From contig JASANE010029210.1 of the NCBI GenBank assembly GCA_030248225.1, forward strand, positions 1 through 64,000: 64,000 nt of DNA, given 5' to 3'. Below the pieces are notes generated by a model. The model was not told the origin of the DNA. It worked only from the letters and a program-made list of their open reading frames with translations, and made no database searches. Position numbers and translations under genes: made by a program. This stretch comes from Trileptium ribeirensis. Taxonomy: Eukaryota; Nematoda; Enoplea; Enoplida; Thoracostomopsidae. Of this stretch, positions 24,201 through 32,314 are shown piece by piece (within the stretch, counting starts at the first letter, position 1; the number at the start of each line of letters is the position of its first letter).

Positions 24201-26568
24201 TCATAGGTGTGCGTGCAAACACTGACTTTCACAATCGCTTCAAAATCAACTTCGACGATCAAGGATTACCGAAGTGTGTCGCGACTACAGAAGGAGATAA
24301 GTTCCAAACAGTGAAGACGTTATAACATGAACGCCGCATTAGCGTTGTGCGAAGAGTTTCCGCAACGTTAAGCGAAACGCACGATACTGTGCTTTAAAAG
24401 TTTTCATCAAATGTAGTTCATCTGACACTTAAAACTTATCTCATCCCACTGTGTCTTAATCCATAAAAGACATATATGGGTGAGGTCCGAAGTCCCAGGG
24501 AGATAGCGTGTGCGTCAGAAAGGGGGGTGAGGTCGTCAGGAAGCGATAAATTTCTAAAAAATTTTGGAACTTAAAAATTCAAATGTTTTGGCACTCATAT
24601 TAACTATATTCCTCTGTTTCTGCCAATTTTCCTCAATTTATCCAAAATTCGACCAATTTTTGCTCATTTTTGTCTTTTGTTGCCTAAAATTTCCACGTAC
24701 CTGCTACCTCCGAAGGGATTTGATTTCGAACAAAAAATTGTTACAATCCTTTGACCCGAACTTGAATTATGCGTTACATCGACCATCTAACTGACAAAAA
24801 AATTCATAATTTTCCTCCTATCGACATCAATGCATTATTCGCTCGATTCGTTCGCTACGTTACAATAATACGAATTGTTTAAGCCACAATCAATACAAAT
24901 TTTTGCTGTTAATGTCTATATGACATTATATAGCAAAAAAGGCTGGGCTAAAGTTTCGCAGTGCCGGACATCGTGCGAAGACACGTACAGTTAAATATCA
25001 TAGACCTCGTTCACTAAATAATAAGCGATCAAAGAAATTGGTAACAAACCATCGTGGCTGTTTCTGTTACACCTCACCCCTCAACTCCTGTAGGTTTGGC
25101 CGTATTTGGTTAAAATTTTCATAAATGATATTCCTTTAGGAATAAAGTGTCCAAAGTACGAAATTTGTTCTAAAATCGTTGTAAATTTTATTAGGACTTG
25201 GTCATTTATGACCTTCGTGTGCTCATGTATTCACAGTTGACTCCAATGTCCAGAGGGTTGATATGGAATAAAAATTTATCCTTGTTTAATTCATTGTAAG
25301 TACTTGAAATAAATTGTCTAAAAACGTCTATTTGCAAATTCATTGTATATACTTGCTTCTGTCGTTGTATCATCACTATTATAATTTACCGATCGCCTTA
25401 AAAGTTCAATATGAACTAAAATTGATGATAATTAATATATATTAAATGTATTACGCAAATTTGCAGCATCGGATACACCTTATTTATTCGGCATGGTGTC
25501 CGCCACACCGTCAGTTTATAACCATAGAGTAGTCGTGATTTTTCGCTCCGAAAATGCAGTAAATCTATCTAATATCTAACAGTAGGAGATCTATCTAACA
25601 CTCTCAGGTGTTATTATTTGCCTTGGGTGAGACTCTCCCCTTCATTGCGATACACAATCACAAATACAGCGTGCCAAAAGTTCCATATGGTGGGGACATT
25701 ATAACGCGAATCCAGTAAAGGCCTCTTTCATAATTTAAAATGTTTCGTTCGAGTTAATCCACGTTCACAAATAGCTACACATACATACTCAAACTTCGAA
25801 GTCCCACGGGGGATAGCAGCTACTCCGGAATAGGGTCTTCGGCGTCCCCATGGAGGGATCAAACGGTCGTTGGAGAAGACGTGAGTGGAGATAAATATTA
25901 GAAATTTTTCGAGGCTCAAAAATATTTGACAATTTTTGCCAAGTTTCAACCGCTTTCTGCCAATTTCCTATCAATTTTTGCCATTTCCCCAATTTTGCCA
26001 AAATGTTCCGCACGCCCTGCCGGGAAGGGGGAGTGGTGGATGGGAGGTGGGGAGCTTCAAAGGGATCAGATTTCCACTCAGAGTGGAATAAAAGTAATGA
26101 GCTGTCCAAGAAATTGCTAGTTTTATTTAAAACTAGCATTTTATTTAAAATGCAAAATATTTTTTGGGTACTAGGCTATTCCGTATGAACAGTGTCTGTC
26201 ATAGCTGCAAGACCTTAACAAAACATTGGATGTATGCCCTTCTATCTAAACAAGTTCAATTCCAGTAAAATGATGTGGATGCTGAAAAAATATGTTAAGA
26301 GCATTTTCACCAACATATACGAATGCTGAAAGTGAGGTAGATTTATTTCCTTATAACAAAGGATCCATGGCGATACATATGTGAGACTGGTTTCGCTAGG
26401 AGCTACCGAATGAATCAGCCAACATATATATTTAAACTTCAGTGTGGATAAGGTTTAGTTGTTGTGAAAACTAGCTAAAGTTATTTTATTTAGCTGGGTG
26501 CCGTCGTTCTTGCGTTGGCATTGTGTGTCATGATCCGTACTGGCCGAGCCGATGGAGCATACGACTGA
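9224..26568 (+). CDS. Tetraspanin gene, CD9/CD81-like (whole locus, spliced, one exon not found)
   Basis: Seven exons were read by eye: 9224-9292, 12934-13068, 14203-14277, 15598-15684, 17509-17586, 19840-19923 and 26494-26568. All begin and end in phase 0 with GT/AG borders, giving 200 codons plus a stop. The product has the tetraspanin order: short cytoplasmic N-terminus, TM1 start, TM2 ending in GCCGA, TM3, a large extracellular loop with CCG and six cysteines, TM4 and a short tail. Tetraspanins organise membrane microdomains with integrins and other partners at the plasma membrane. The exon borders match the CD9/CD81 gene layout as I know it, for example the exon that opens with L-D/N-CCG. 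The exon expected between 9292 and 12934 (rest of TM1 and small loop) was not recognised, so the model is incomplete. The large loop is short, roughly 75 residues. The introns total about 16 kb and hold many transposons. Confidence 0.88.
9595..9790. repeat. GC-rich C/G-tract block of unknown origin
   Basis: A sharply bounded block of about 190 bp is rich in ccc/ggg runs within AT-rich intron. Similar blocks occur near 830, 37,560, 43,090 and 54,880. It has no coding signature. It may be part of a dispersed element. Confidence 0.4.
9909..9958 (+). repeat. Copy of a short dispersed repeat (aaagttccaaacgg...aacgccgcatta)
   Basis: The same phrase, with differences, recurs at 24,299-24,342 and 25,676-25,720. 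The copies share gttcca, gacatta(ta)aac and gcga/gaacg blocks. It is probably the end of an unclassified transposon. Confidence 0.5.
11119..11745 (+). repeat. Tandem array of five 132-bp units encoding a 44-residue repeat
   Basis: Units start near 11,121, 11,253, 11,380, 11,512 and 11,644; spacing is 132 bp except one 127-bp unit. Because 132 is divisible by three, a frame stays open: 11,351-11,728 gives 125 residues built of about 44-residue units reading roughly SFEAVFCKIHGGSITALVYD followed by QVEEHMMGNERVRVSYSQ. Some units have ttcag before and gtaagc after the best-conserved part. The array lies exactly in the interval where tetraspanin exon 2 is expected, but its product does not resemble a tetraspanin TM1. 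It could be a satellite with a fortuitously open frame. Confidence 0.8.
11746..12933. other. Intronic sequence with no identifiable exon
   Basis: AT-rich sequence. A hydrophobic open stretch at about 12,371-12,598 was examined and is not tetraspanin-like. Confidence 0.4.
12934..13068 (+). CDS. Tetraspanin exon with TM2 and the GCCGA motif
   Basis: A pyrimidine-rich ttcag acceptor precedes 45 codons beginning ETVEGDVNAFHGV and ending in SQIMLGI, followed by donor gtaaga. The hydrophobic stretch GVLIFCMILGGILLIVGFLG is TM2. It is followed by GCCGAVLQSQ-x-ML, the highly conserved intracellular loop of tetraspanins; the CD9 equivalent also places CCGA before a polar QSQ-like turn. The first 11 residues are the end of the small extracellular loop. 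The exon begins and ends in phase 0 and its borders equal those of CD9-type genes. This is the most diagnostic exon of the locus. Confidence 0.95.
13841..14102 (+). mobile_element. 262-bp element with tRNA-like promoter and inverted ends
   Basis: The middle holds a tRNA-like region (about 13,981-14,048) with A-box-like acctcagtggc and B-box-like ggattcgatcc, as in tRNA-derived SINEs. The outer ends cctttcatgcccg and cgggcatgaaagg are perfect inverted 13-mers, and similarity continues a few bases outward. A diverged second copy lies at 14,641-14,880. Inverted ends are unusual for a SINE, so this may be a MITE that captured a tRNA-like sequence. It sits in the intron before the TM3 exon. Confidence 0.65.
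14203..14277 (+). CDS. Tetraspanin exon with TM3
   Basis: An atttcag acceptor is followed by 25 codons and donor gtacag. The product, FVGVVSFVVLMQFIMIILLVV then DKKK, is one hydrophobic helix of about 21 residues with a charged end. It occupies the position and length of the CD9 TM3 exon. It is phase 0 on both sides and joins exon 3 directly after its terminal LGI. Confidence 0.9.
14641..14880 (+). repeat. Second, diverged copy of the tRNA-like element
   Basis: Colinear with 13,841-14,050: cctttc start, acgttgtg/gcgttgtg, ttattcgc(c/t)cg, aaggaac, aatagctcc and cag(t/c)gg(c/t)tt...cgtacg. The B-box side is lost and replaced near 14,820. It lies in the intron after the TM3 exon. Confidence 0.6.
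14890..15460. repeat. Remnants of the CTTAGG-rich MITE and of the 36.7-kb hairpin-element arm
   Basis: At 14,890-14,960 and 15,075-15,125 there are CTTAGG/TTAGG words with the family phrase 'atatatcatgaatggca'. At about 15,320-15,400, ttttctgaacc...tttgtatctccaaaaatgacc matches the right arm of the element at 36,718-37,484. This may be a decayed copy of that larger element. Confidence 0.5.
15598..15684 (+). CDS. Tetraspanin exon, first part of the large extracellular loop
   Basis: A tttatag acceptor is followed by 29 codons starting IRDSIAKGLSKAAND and ending CDFWKTLQAK, then a gtacgt donor. The segment is polar and probably helical, as the A/B helices of tetraspanin large loops are. It contains one N-glycosylation sequon (NDT) and a cysteine upstream of the CCG motif. 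It is shorter than the equivalent part of CD9, so the loop as a whole is compact. It is phase 0 on both sides. Confidence 0.82.
15929..16662 (+). repeat. Tandem triplication, unit 246 bp, containing a tRNA-like A-box segment
   Basis: Units start at 15,929, 16,175 and 16,421 and are almost identical; the third has one extra t in ggcatTgggcag. Each ends with gggcagtggtagagcctcgc then a gcgag partner, like the D-arm and anticodon stem of a tRNA, and has no clear B box. Because 246 is divisible by three, a 224-codon frame is open on the minus strand, which I regard as fortuitous. It lies in the intron before the CCG exon. The expansion is very recent or an assembly duplication. Confidence 0.9.
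16663..17508. other. Intronic sequence, no feature identified
   Basis: AT-rich intron. A short inverted phrase (actaccgtcggtagt at about 16,731-16,745 and gacggtagttgtgatc at about 17,277) suggests an old inverted-repeat element, not resolved. Confidence 0.3.
17509..17586 (+). CDS. Tetraspanin exon with the CCG motif of the large loop
   Basis: An atttcag acceptor precedes 26 codons opening LDCCGATGSPPQHC and ending GHFQ, then a gtaagc donor. CCG at the head of the exon is the family signature, and its cysteines pair with later loop cysteines. Two further cysteines (HC and SPC) lie in this exon and one lies at the head of the next, which with the upstream one makes six in the loop. CD9-type genes also open this exon with L-N/D-CCG. 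Confidence 0.94.
17720..17800 (+). repeat. Fragment of the CTTAGG-rich MITE family
   Basis: It contains 'aatctaaggctaac...agttagtatatcaagaatggcatag', matching the right third of the copies at 7,296 and 41,982. Confidence 0.5.
18439..19558. mobile_element. 1.1-kb non-autonomous element, about 40-bp inverted ends, many TTCGCGAACA motifs
   Basis: The left end (tgcgcgactaaacctaaaatgacccc) and right end (ggggtcttttaagtttagttgagcg) are inverted repeats, and both continue into a gtcc/ggat block. Three other copies lie at 27,540, 32,315 and 36,140. The interior has no transposase frame but carries many variants of the palindrome tgttcgcgaaca (for example at about 18,804, 18,911, 19,143, 19,178 and 19,328). 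It lies in the intron before the TM4 exon. The superfamily was not assigned. Confidence 0.75.
19625..19839 (+). repeat. Short repeats abutting the acceptor of the TM4 exon
   Basis: gcattgctatattgaatgagatga occurs twice in tandem (about 19,692 and 19,728). A related phrase, aagaatacattgctatatttcag, forms the acceptor region itself at 19,817-19,839. The splice-site neighbourhood seems to have been duplicated upstream without the exon. Confidence 0.6.
19840..19923 (+). CDS. Tetraspanin exon, end of large loop and start of TM4
   Basis: An atttcag acceptor is followed by 28 codons beginning GCSDALYFKAKSSAKSAW and running into the hydrophobic stretch ALFLVFMLLE, then donor gtaaat. G-C-x-D-A/x is the usual C-terminal cysteine of the large loop just before TM4. 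The border inside TM4 matches CD9-type genes. It joins the last exon in phase 0. Confidence 0.9.
20490..20690 (-). mobile_element. hAT-like short element fragment (weak)
   Basis: Read on the minus strand, the block starts cagggcttcgggctg and contains cgacccgggcag and gctgggccgggcac. On the plus strand its left edge reads tagaggtgac. CAGGG starts and repeated GGGCC/GCCCG words are typical of hAT-type short elements. No matching 8-bp duplication was found, so the borders are uncertain. Confidence 0.35.
20937..21290 (+). repeat. Three diverged tandem units of about 118 bp
   Basis: Each unit has 'ca(a/t)gatgaaac(g/c)c(a/g)ttcgcttgttg', then aa(t)aatcaa(t/c)aa and attcattttaggct blocks. They start at about 20,940, 21,058 and 21,178. 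Divergence of about 20-25 percent indicates an old array. Confidence 0.7.
21291..22542. other. Intronic sequence, possibly the lost 5' part of the neighbouring LINE
   Basis: Composition becomes less AT-rich from about 21,600 rightwards, as in the reverse-transcriptase relic that follows. I could not identify an endonuclease motif. Stop codons are frequent in every frame. Confidence 0.35.
22543..24240 (+). pseudogene. Decayed LINE reverse transcriptase (endonuclease-RT type)
   Basis: Scattered across frames are landmarks of one reverse transcriptase in the right order: EQLPQDFKDAxxVT-like text at about 22,713-22,760, LNRLK and LP-x-SQC at about 22,830-22,890, a KAFDTVNR-like motif at about 22,990-23,025, GVNQACVLAP-x-x-x-ALYLAA at 23,155-23,211, FYADD at 23,341-23,355 and SSASCD at about 23,520-23,540. 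A C-terminal portion (AAVV...YRNYF...QLRRL...QRAGV) runs to about 23,850. These match the GVKQGCVLAPTLF type of animal LINE. There are many stops and frameshifts, so it is inactive. It lies in the last tetraspanin intron, same strand. Confidence 0.85.
24241..25870 (+). repeat. Intronic repeat-derived sequence including two copies of a short dispersed repeat
   Basis: Copies of the aaagttcca...gaacg repeat lie at 24,299-24,342 and 25,676-25,720. Each is followed, at 24,470-24,540 and 25,790-25,870, by related text with 'gaagtccca(c/g)gg(g)...'. Runs of 'tgccaatttt..caattttt' follow both (24,600-24,690 and 25,925-26,000). This suggests two diverged copies of one transposon of about 0.4-0.5 kb or more. 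No protein was seen. Confidence 0.45.
25871..26493. other. End of the last tetraspanin intron
   Basis: It contains the second 'ccaattttt' run and a small GC-rich patch at about 26,010-26,060, then AT-rich sequence up to the acceptor. No exon was recognised. Confidence 0.35.
26494..26568 (+). CDS. Tetraspanin last exon, end of TM4, cytoplasmic tail and stop
   Basis: After a 6.6-kb intron, an atttag acceptor leads into 24 codons, LGAVVLALALCVMIRTGR then ADGAYD, and TGA at 26566. This completes TM4 and gives a short cytoplasmic tail of about 10 residues. A palmitoylation candidate cysteine lies at the inner membrane face. The tail lacks the GYEVM-type lysosomal signal of CD63. Length and hydrophobicity match the terminal exon of CD9/CD81 relatives. 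Confidence 0.88.
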   Translation: MGAVVLALALCVMIRTGRADGAYD

Positions 26569-26629
26569 TCCGCATCTTGGATCTATAAAAGCGATTCTAA
26601 AAACAGTGTGGCTATTTTATTGAGATGAC

Positions 26630-26635
26630 AATAAA
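26630..26635 (+). promoter_or_regulatory. Probable poly(A) signal of the tetraspanin gene
   Basis: The canonical AATAAA lies 62 bp after the tetraspanin stop codon in AT-rich sequence, which suits a short 3' untranslated region. Such hexamers are frequent in this composition, so the call rests on position. Confidence 0.5.
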
Positions 26636-27539
26636 AGTATATTTCCGAAGGCTGTGATAATCTAAATATTTTAATTACAAACTGTATATTTTTGAAAAAT
26701 TTTCGAAAAAAAGTTTTCATTTCCAATGTCTTCGATTGAATGAAACAACCATATTACCAATTGATTAGTATAAATACCATGGGATAGCTCTAATTTGCAG
26801 TCTGTATATCGTTTTGATCAGAGTGATAAAAGCTAAGTACTAGTGTATTTGAATAATGTCAGATTTTGCCACTCCTATACCAGTGGAAAAACTTAACATG
26901 AGCACCGTAGAGCCAAAATTTGATGCAAAATTTTGATCCAAGCTTAGCCCTTAGGTTGAGACTTAGTCTTAGGTTTTGACTGCCAAACCCCTACACTATC
27001 ACCGTGGAGAGATAACTGGACTCGATATGCTATAGTAGGGGTTGGAAAATATTTCTTTAGCTTCCCAATGATACGTTTGAAATATGGTTTGACATTGGGC
27101 GTTTAAATATATATGTGCATCTTAGCTTAACTTTTATATTTGATTTCTCAGAAACATCGCAAAAATCGAGTGAAATGTTTAGCTTGTTGTTTATGCAATT
27201 CTTAGGTCATTTTATGCCGAAATGAGTTAAAATTGGCCTATTTTTCAATAATTGTGGTACCTAAATATGCAGTTTGGCTGTAAGGGAGAAACAGAATTTG
27301 GTCACTATTACATAACTTTTATTGCGATCTGTATCACGGTGAAAAATTAACGTATGGTTGTGTTGTTCTATCTCAGTCTTTCTGCTGTCAACGCGCATCT
27401 TTGCAACTTGTAATTATAAATTTAGAGAAATAAAATTATATTATTCCTGTTTACTCATTTGGAAACGGTTTCCCCTGTCCTATGATTTGGTACGATATTT
27501 TTATATACCGTTCCAGTGCTGTAAAAAATTCACCGCAAA
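26636..27539. other. Intergenic, no gene; MITE fragment near 26,935-26,985
   Basis: Words such as 'ccttaggttgagacttagtcttaggtttt' show a small fragment of the CTTAGG family. The rest is unassigned AT-rich sequence. Confidence 0.4.
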
Positions 27540-28029
27540 ATGCTTATGGTAAAGTTAAGGTGGCCCCCAACCCTCCTATTTTGTCATTATCGATATCGAA
27601 TCGAAAACCCTTGTTACAGAAAAGTGGCTTAATTTCATTCGGGTTTTCGCTAACCGAAAATTGTCAAAATCAAATTCAAGTGCCAGAAATTAGACCTTGT
27701 GTTCGAACAGAATTTCGGCGATTTCAATTTGCAAGAAATTCTGTTTCCTAATGCAGTATCGTTTAAATTTGGATTATAACAGTATTCGCGAAAAAATTTA
27801 ATGCAAAAATGACATCACAATCAAATCGACAAATTTTCGTTGTCATAAAGTTGGGTAATTTTAATTGAATTTGTGCGAACACAAAATGATTAGATTTCAA
27901 TCGCAAACGCTGTTTTCGCGAACAGTTTTACACCGGATTTCAATTGACCAAAAAGCGTTCCGTAACAAATTTTATGCAAAAATACAAATAGGATGGTTGG
28001 CGGGGTCACCTTAAGTTTATTTGCGCATT
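27540..28029. mobile_element. 490-bp copy of the 40-bp-TIR, TTCGCGAACA family
   Basis: The left end (aaagttaaggtggcccccaa then ccctcctatttt) and right end (aaataggatggttggcgggg then tcaccttaagttta) are inverted repeats. The interior has atcgatatcgaatcgaaaac, ttcgcgaaaa and tttcgcgaacag. Same family as 18,439-19,558, but less than half as long, so the family is internally deleted to different extents. Confidence 0.75.
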
Positions 28030-28060
28030 ACTAGGGCGTACAAAGTCTGCAACGTTACAG

Positions 28061-28495
28061 GTTCTCAATAATTTTTCACACGAATGTATTGATGACTCTG
28101 GACCAAATGGGATCAACTACTATCAACAGCTATGCTGCCTCTGTATTTTTCTAGTATTGTGACGCTGTGAATCGATTTTACAACAAATTCTTGTGATAGG
28201 GTTCGGATATATGTAGAGATTTAATAAACTTCATTGCGTAACCAGCCAACGTGAATATTGGCGAACGAAATACCGTATAACGTTTATTTGGGCGTAGAAA
28301 GTGCCGGATTTTTGTACATTACTGTACAACATTAAAAGTTCTCAATAATTTTTCACACGAACGTTTTCATGATTCTTGACCAAATGTAATCAACTACAAT
28401 CAGCAACAATGGCGCTTCTGTCTTTGGTTAGTATGATCACGCTTTAAATCAAATTTACAACAAATTCTTGTGGTAGCGTTCACATATTACAATAC
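28061..28495 (+). repeat. Tandem duplication, unit 277 bp, second unit interrupted
   Basis: gttctcaataatttttcacacga occurs at 28,061 and 28,338, with colinear text after it (accaaatg, atcaactac, caacaaattcttgtg). The remainder of the second unit (gtagatatttaataaacttcattg...) resumes at about 29,298, after the LINE fragment. Confidence 0.75.
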
Positions 28496-29297
28496 AAATT
28501 TATGCAGTTCCTATTGTACATACGAGACTTTGCATTTACTGCAGAGTTCTGCTTCTGAAACGCGTTCATACGACTCAAGAAAGATTAATCATTACACGTC
28601 GTGCGCAAGGCATGCTTAGTAGCGTTCGCAGAGCTCTGTCATATATTTTTATGGTAAGACAAATTTTAAAAAAGGAAATTAATAATAATTATAGCAGAAA
28701 AGAGAGGGAAACCTCGCCTCTTATATCTGCCTATAGTAGTTTGTCATGTTACAAAAAAATAGGCGACTTTTCAGCTTGTTTGGGTGTCATACGTAAGTTT
28801 GTCAGTTATTTAATAGAATATAAAGAGAGAAGTATACCTGTGATACTGGGTTGGGGTAGTACCTTTGCATTTGCTATATATTTCTGTCGTATTTCAAATA
28901 GTGTTTGAGGTCAACTTGAGTGAGCAGTGATTTAAAAGTTTTCGAGTTCAAAGCTGTAACGAAGTTTTTATTATCAACCTGTGTGGGTAAGTTGTTCCAA
29001 GAATTTATAATACGATTAGGGAAGATGTGGTTCAAAATGTTTGTTTTGAATTTAGGCTTGCGTAGTTTCAGCACTTGCCCACGCGTCCTAGCTGTATCAA
29101 TACAGTGCAGAAGTTCCTCTGTGGATTTGTATTCATTGTTCAAAAATTTGAAAACAGTAACGAGATCGAAGTGTAACCTTCTTAGTTCCAGTGGCTCCAG
29201 TTTCAAAAACTGTAACCGCTCGCTCGTTGTACGGCGCATATTGGAGGCCTTTGCGAGCGAATATACGTTTTGTAAAGTAGCGTTGAACTCGCAGATA
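28496..29297 (-). mobile_element. 5'-truncated CR1-like LINE tail inserted in a tandem repeat
   Basis: The insertion splits the second 277-bp unit. On the minus strand, 29,239-28,874 encodes 121 residues with the usual C-terminal end of CR1/L2-like reverse transcriptases: RLQFLKLEPLELRRLHFDL, then TRG-x-x-LKLRKP, then FPNRIINSWNNLP and KTFKSLL. About 370 bp of 3' untranslated sequence with attattattaa-like runs follows to the left. The coding part has no internal stop, so the insertion is fairly recent. Exact borders and the target duplication were not resolved. Confidence 0.8.
28874..29239 (-). CDS. C-terminal fragment of a CR1-like LINE ORF2 protein
   Basis: This is an open frame of 121 codons, truncated at its N-terminal side. 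Only the region after the reverse transcriptase palm/thumb is left: the ERLQFLKLEPLELRR helix, VFKFLN, and the conserved NRIINSWNNLPTQV. The catalytic motifs (YADD etc.) are absent because of 5' truncation, which is usual for LINE insertions. It is not a functional gene. Confidence 0.8.
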   Translation of the reverse strand: MRRTTSERLQFLKLEPLELRRLHFDLVTVFKFLNNEYKSTEELLHCIDTARTRGQVLKLRKPKFKTNILNHIFPNRIINSWNNLPTQVDNKNFVTALNSKTFKSLLTQVDLKHYLKYDRNI

Positions 29298-29740
29298 TAT
29301 GTAGATATTTAATAAACTTCATTGATGAACCAGCCTAAGTGAATCTTTCCGAACAAAATGAACATAAATATTTCATTTGTTTTGATTTAAGCTTATGAGG
29401 AACGCTAATGCCCATACCGAAATGCGGAAATTCAATCACAATGCGAAGATTTCTGACAGCCAAAACAATAATTCATATATTTCAAAATCAAATTATAATG
29501 CGTTTGATGGCGTGTATAAACATTTCTCGAAAGAATATGAAACCAAATTTTTATCTAATAAATGATAGTAGATGAAACGAAAAACATTTCAATTGCTTAC
29601 AGTGCATTATTACCAAACTTCAAATTTTGTTCGAATACCTATTTAGTTCTAACTATATTTAAACCACTTTCCCGAAATGTTAGAATTATCCATTGTTGCA
29701 TTAACCTTGTTCTACTTGAATTTATTGTGCATTTCATATT
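29298..29740 (+). other. Rest of the 277-bp repeat unit, then unassigned sequence
   Basis: atgtagatatttaataaacttcattg at 29,300 continues the interrupted repeat; its partner is at 28,213. After about 29,360 nothing is recognised. Confidence 0.5.
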
Positions 29741-29840
29741 ATGTTGAATAATCTTATGGTGGAGCATCGGATTGAACCTGGATTGTTTCGGTGCGAGCGT
29801 TGTCTGTTAGCCACTATGCTATTTAGGAGCTGTTGCTCGG
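29741..29840 (-). repeat. tRNA-derived SINE-like fragment
   Basis: On the minus strand: caacagctcc, then A-box-like tagcatagtggctaac, then B-box-like ggttcaatcc. Spacing resembles a tRNA gene. The lead-in caacagctcc is shared with the element at 13,971, so they may belong to one family. Confidence 0.55.
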
Positions 29841-31202
29841 TTACGTAACGAACCCCAAAACCGGGCGAATAAAACGACAATCTGGATTGGTTCGTCGCGT
29901 CCACAATTTACGCTATTTGAAAGTGTGTAACTCCATTAAGGAACGAATAGAAATTAGTTCCAATCGTTGGCTTTATGTTACAAAGAACACAAAACAGTTA
30001 TATTTTATAGCCAAACGGTACAAAATATGTGCTAAAAGGCCAAAACTAAACGATGGTAGCTAAATATGGTCCGAAATATGTATCCAATAATTATCAATGT
30101 CAAGACAATACCGCGTAGGTCATGGTTTATTCTCTTTCACTGTGCTGGCAGTATACCTAATTTTAGGTGCTATATTTATACAGTAACTAGGTGCGACGAT
30201 GAAATAACACTATACAATTGTAGTGAGCCGTAACACACTGACCAAAATTGCAATATGTTATATGGTAATAGTTTTATGTTTCTTTCAACATTGTATTGGC
30301 TTAAAATTAAATATTCTTGCTGCCATTAATTGAGAAAAAAAATTTAAAATTGGTTTATGTTATAAGCATGCAACCTGGATGTATAGTAAACGATAAGATG
30401 TGGTATAACAGCTTGTTTGACACACTGTGTCCCTTTTCAGTATGAGATCTATGCAGCTGTTTGGATAATATCTCTAGTCTAGGTTGACTATATAGGACAG
30501 ACTGTAGGGTCCTGGCGCACTGATTTATGCGGTTAATGTTTTGATTTAAAAGCATAAGCTGCTAGCATTGAATACCTCCGTCCATACATAACAATGCACT
30601 GCCGTAAATATATTTAATGTGATCGGTAAGTGGTAGTAGTATGCACCGCAGGAGGGTGGGCAAGCCACCCGGGTAGAGGTTCGAGCTTCACGGGTGTTAA
30701 TCCTCTCCATACCGTCCCATTGCACACGTATGAATACATTGTAGTTATAAATTGCTGATGCCTGTTGCAGGGACTAGACCCATCATTTAGTATAAAACAA
30801 AACATTGCAATTTAACGGTGATGCGGAAGATTGACCAGCATAGCGCTGTCACGCTGTTTCAGAATTATGAATATATCGCTGCGCTTTACTGTGGCTTACT
30901 GAAATCTCTAGATCTAAGATCTTCAACAAGTGATTAATGTTTCGGACTTTTTCTGGCTGATTCGCAGATGTGAAAAACAGGGTACATGGCGTGTGTATTT
31001 ATTATAAATAACGTATGCGGGAAATGTCTATATGTATAATAATAATGATAAAGGTAATCAGCACATTTAATAAACTATATATGCAGACTATGCTAATAAG
31101 TATAGCCAGTATATGTATAGGTAATAAAGAACTTAGGTACTCAGCGCTTATTTTTCCACAACAGTAGCGGCTACCATTATTTGCTTTTCTTTTTACTTTA
31201 AA
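29841..31202. other. No identifiable gene; possible tRNA-like motif at about 30,625-30,705
   Basis: At 30,625-30,705, aagtggtagtagtatgc and gaggttcgagcttc have a rough A-box/B-box arrangement. The remainder is AT-rich sequence without features. Confidence 0.35.
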
Positions 31203-31945
31203 AATTTATAACGTTTACACAATAAACATCTCAATTACACCTAAGTTCATCTACGCTACATCCTAGAACCGTCCTGCTGTGCGTAGAAGACAATTTCTTT
31301 TTTTTGCATTTGCAGTTTAATAAATAAAATATGTGAGTCATCCACTGGTAATTTATAACGTTTACACAATAAACATCTCAAGTACACCTAAGTTCATCTA
31401 CTCTACATCCTAAAACCGTCCTGCTGTGCGTAGAAGACAATTTCTTTTTTTTTTTGCATTTGCAGTTTAATAAATGAAATATGTGGGTCATCCACTGGTA
31501 ATTTATAACGTTACACAATAAACATCTCAAGTACACCTAAGTTCATCTACGCTACATCCTAAAACCGTCCTGCTGTGCGTAGAAGACAATTTCTTTTTTT
31601 TGCATTTGCAGTTTAATAAATGAAATATGTGGGTCATCCACTGGTAATTTATAACGTTTACACAATAAACATCTCAATTACACCTAAGTTCATCTACGCT
31701 ACATCCTAAAACCGACCTGCTGTGCGTAGAAGACAATTTCTTTTTTTTTGCATTTGCAGTTTAATAAATGAAATATGTGGGTCATCCACTGGTAATTTAT
31801 AACGTTACACAATAAACATCTCAAGTACACCTAAGTTCATCTATGCTACATCCTAAAACCGTCCTGCTGTGCGTAGAAAACAATTTCTTTTTATGCATTT
31901 GCGGTTTAATAAATGAAATATGTGGGTCATCCACTGGTAATTTGA
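31203..31945 (+). repeat. Tandem array of five units of about 148 bp
   Basis: Units start at 31,203, 31,350, 31,500, 31,646 and 31,795. They share aatttataacgtt(t)acacaa, catcctaaaaccgtcctgct, a variable T run followed by gcatttgc(a/g)g, and gggtcatccactggt. The last unit breaks after ccactggtaattt. Units differ mainly in T-run length and single bases. Confidence 0.93.
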
Positions 31946-32314
31946 TAGGTTTGACGTTACCGATTTGCCGTTCATTTTCAATTCCACTTGATTGAAATAA
32001 CGCATATCTGATTTGATTGCATGAAGAAACTTGATCCGTCAGTGACTGCTTGTTTTGCTTCTTCGGAGGCTTAGTTGCTGGTTCTCGTGGTGCAGCGAGG
32101 TATGCGATATATTTACTTTAAATTTTGAGAATATTTGACTCAACTTCCTTTTGATACACGAGTTCTCGAAAACAATATAAAAAACTAACGAACTCATTAG
32201 TGAGTTATAGTCTTGTCTTTTGGTTGTGATTTCTTTTTATGCGTTCCTCTCTTATTAATCCTTTTTCTTTGCTTCATGACAGGCTATGCAGGGATTATGC
32301 TATGTTGTGAAGCT

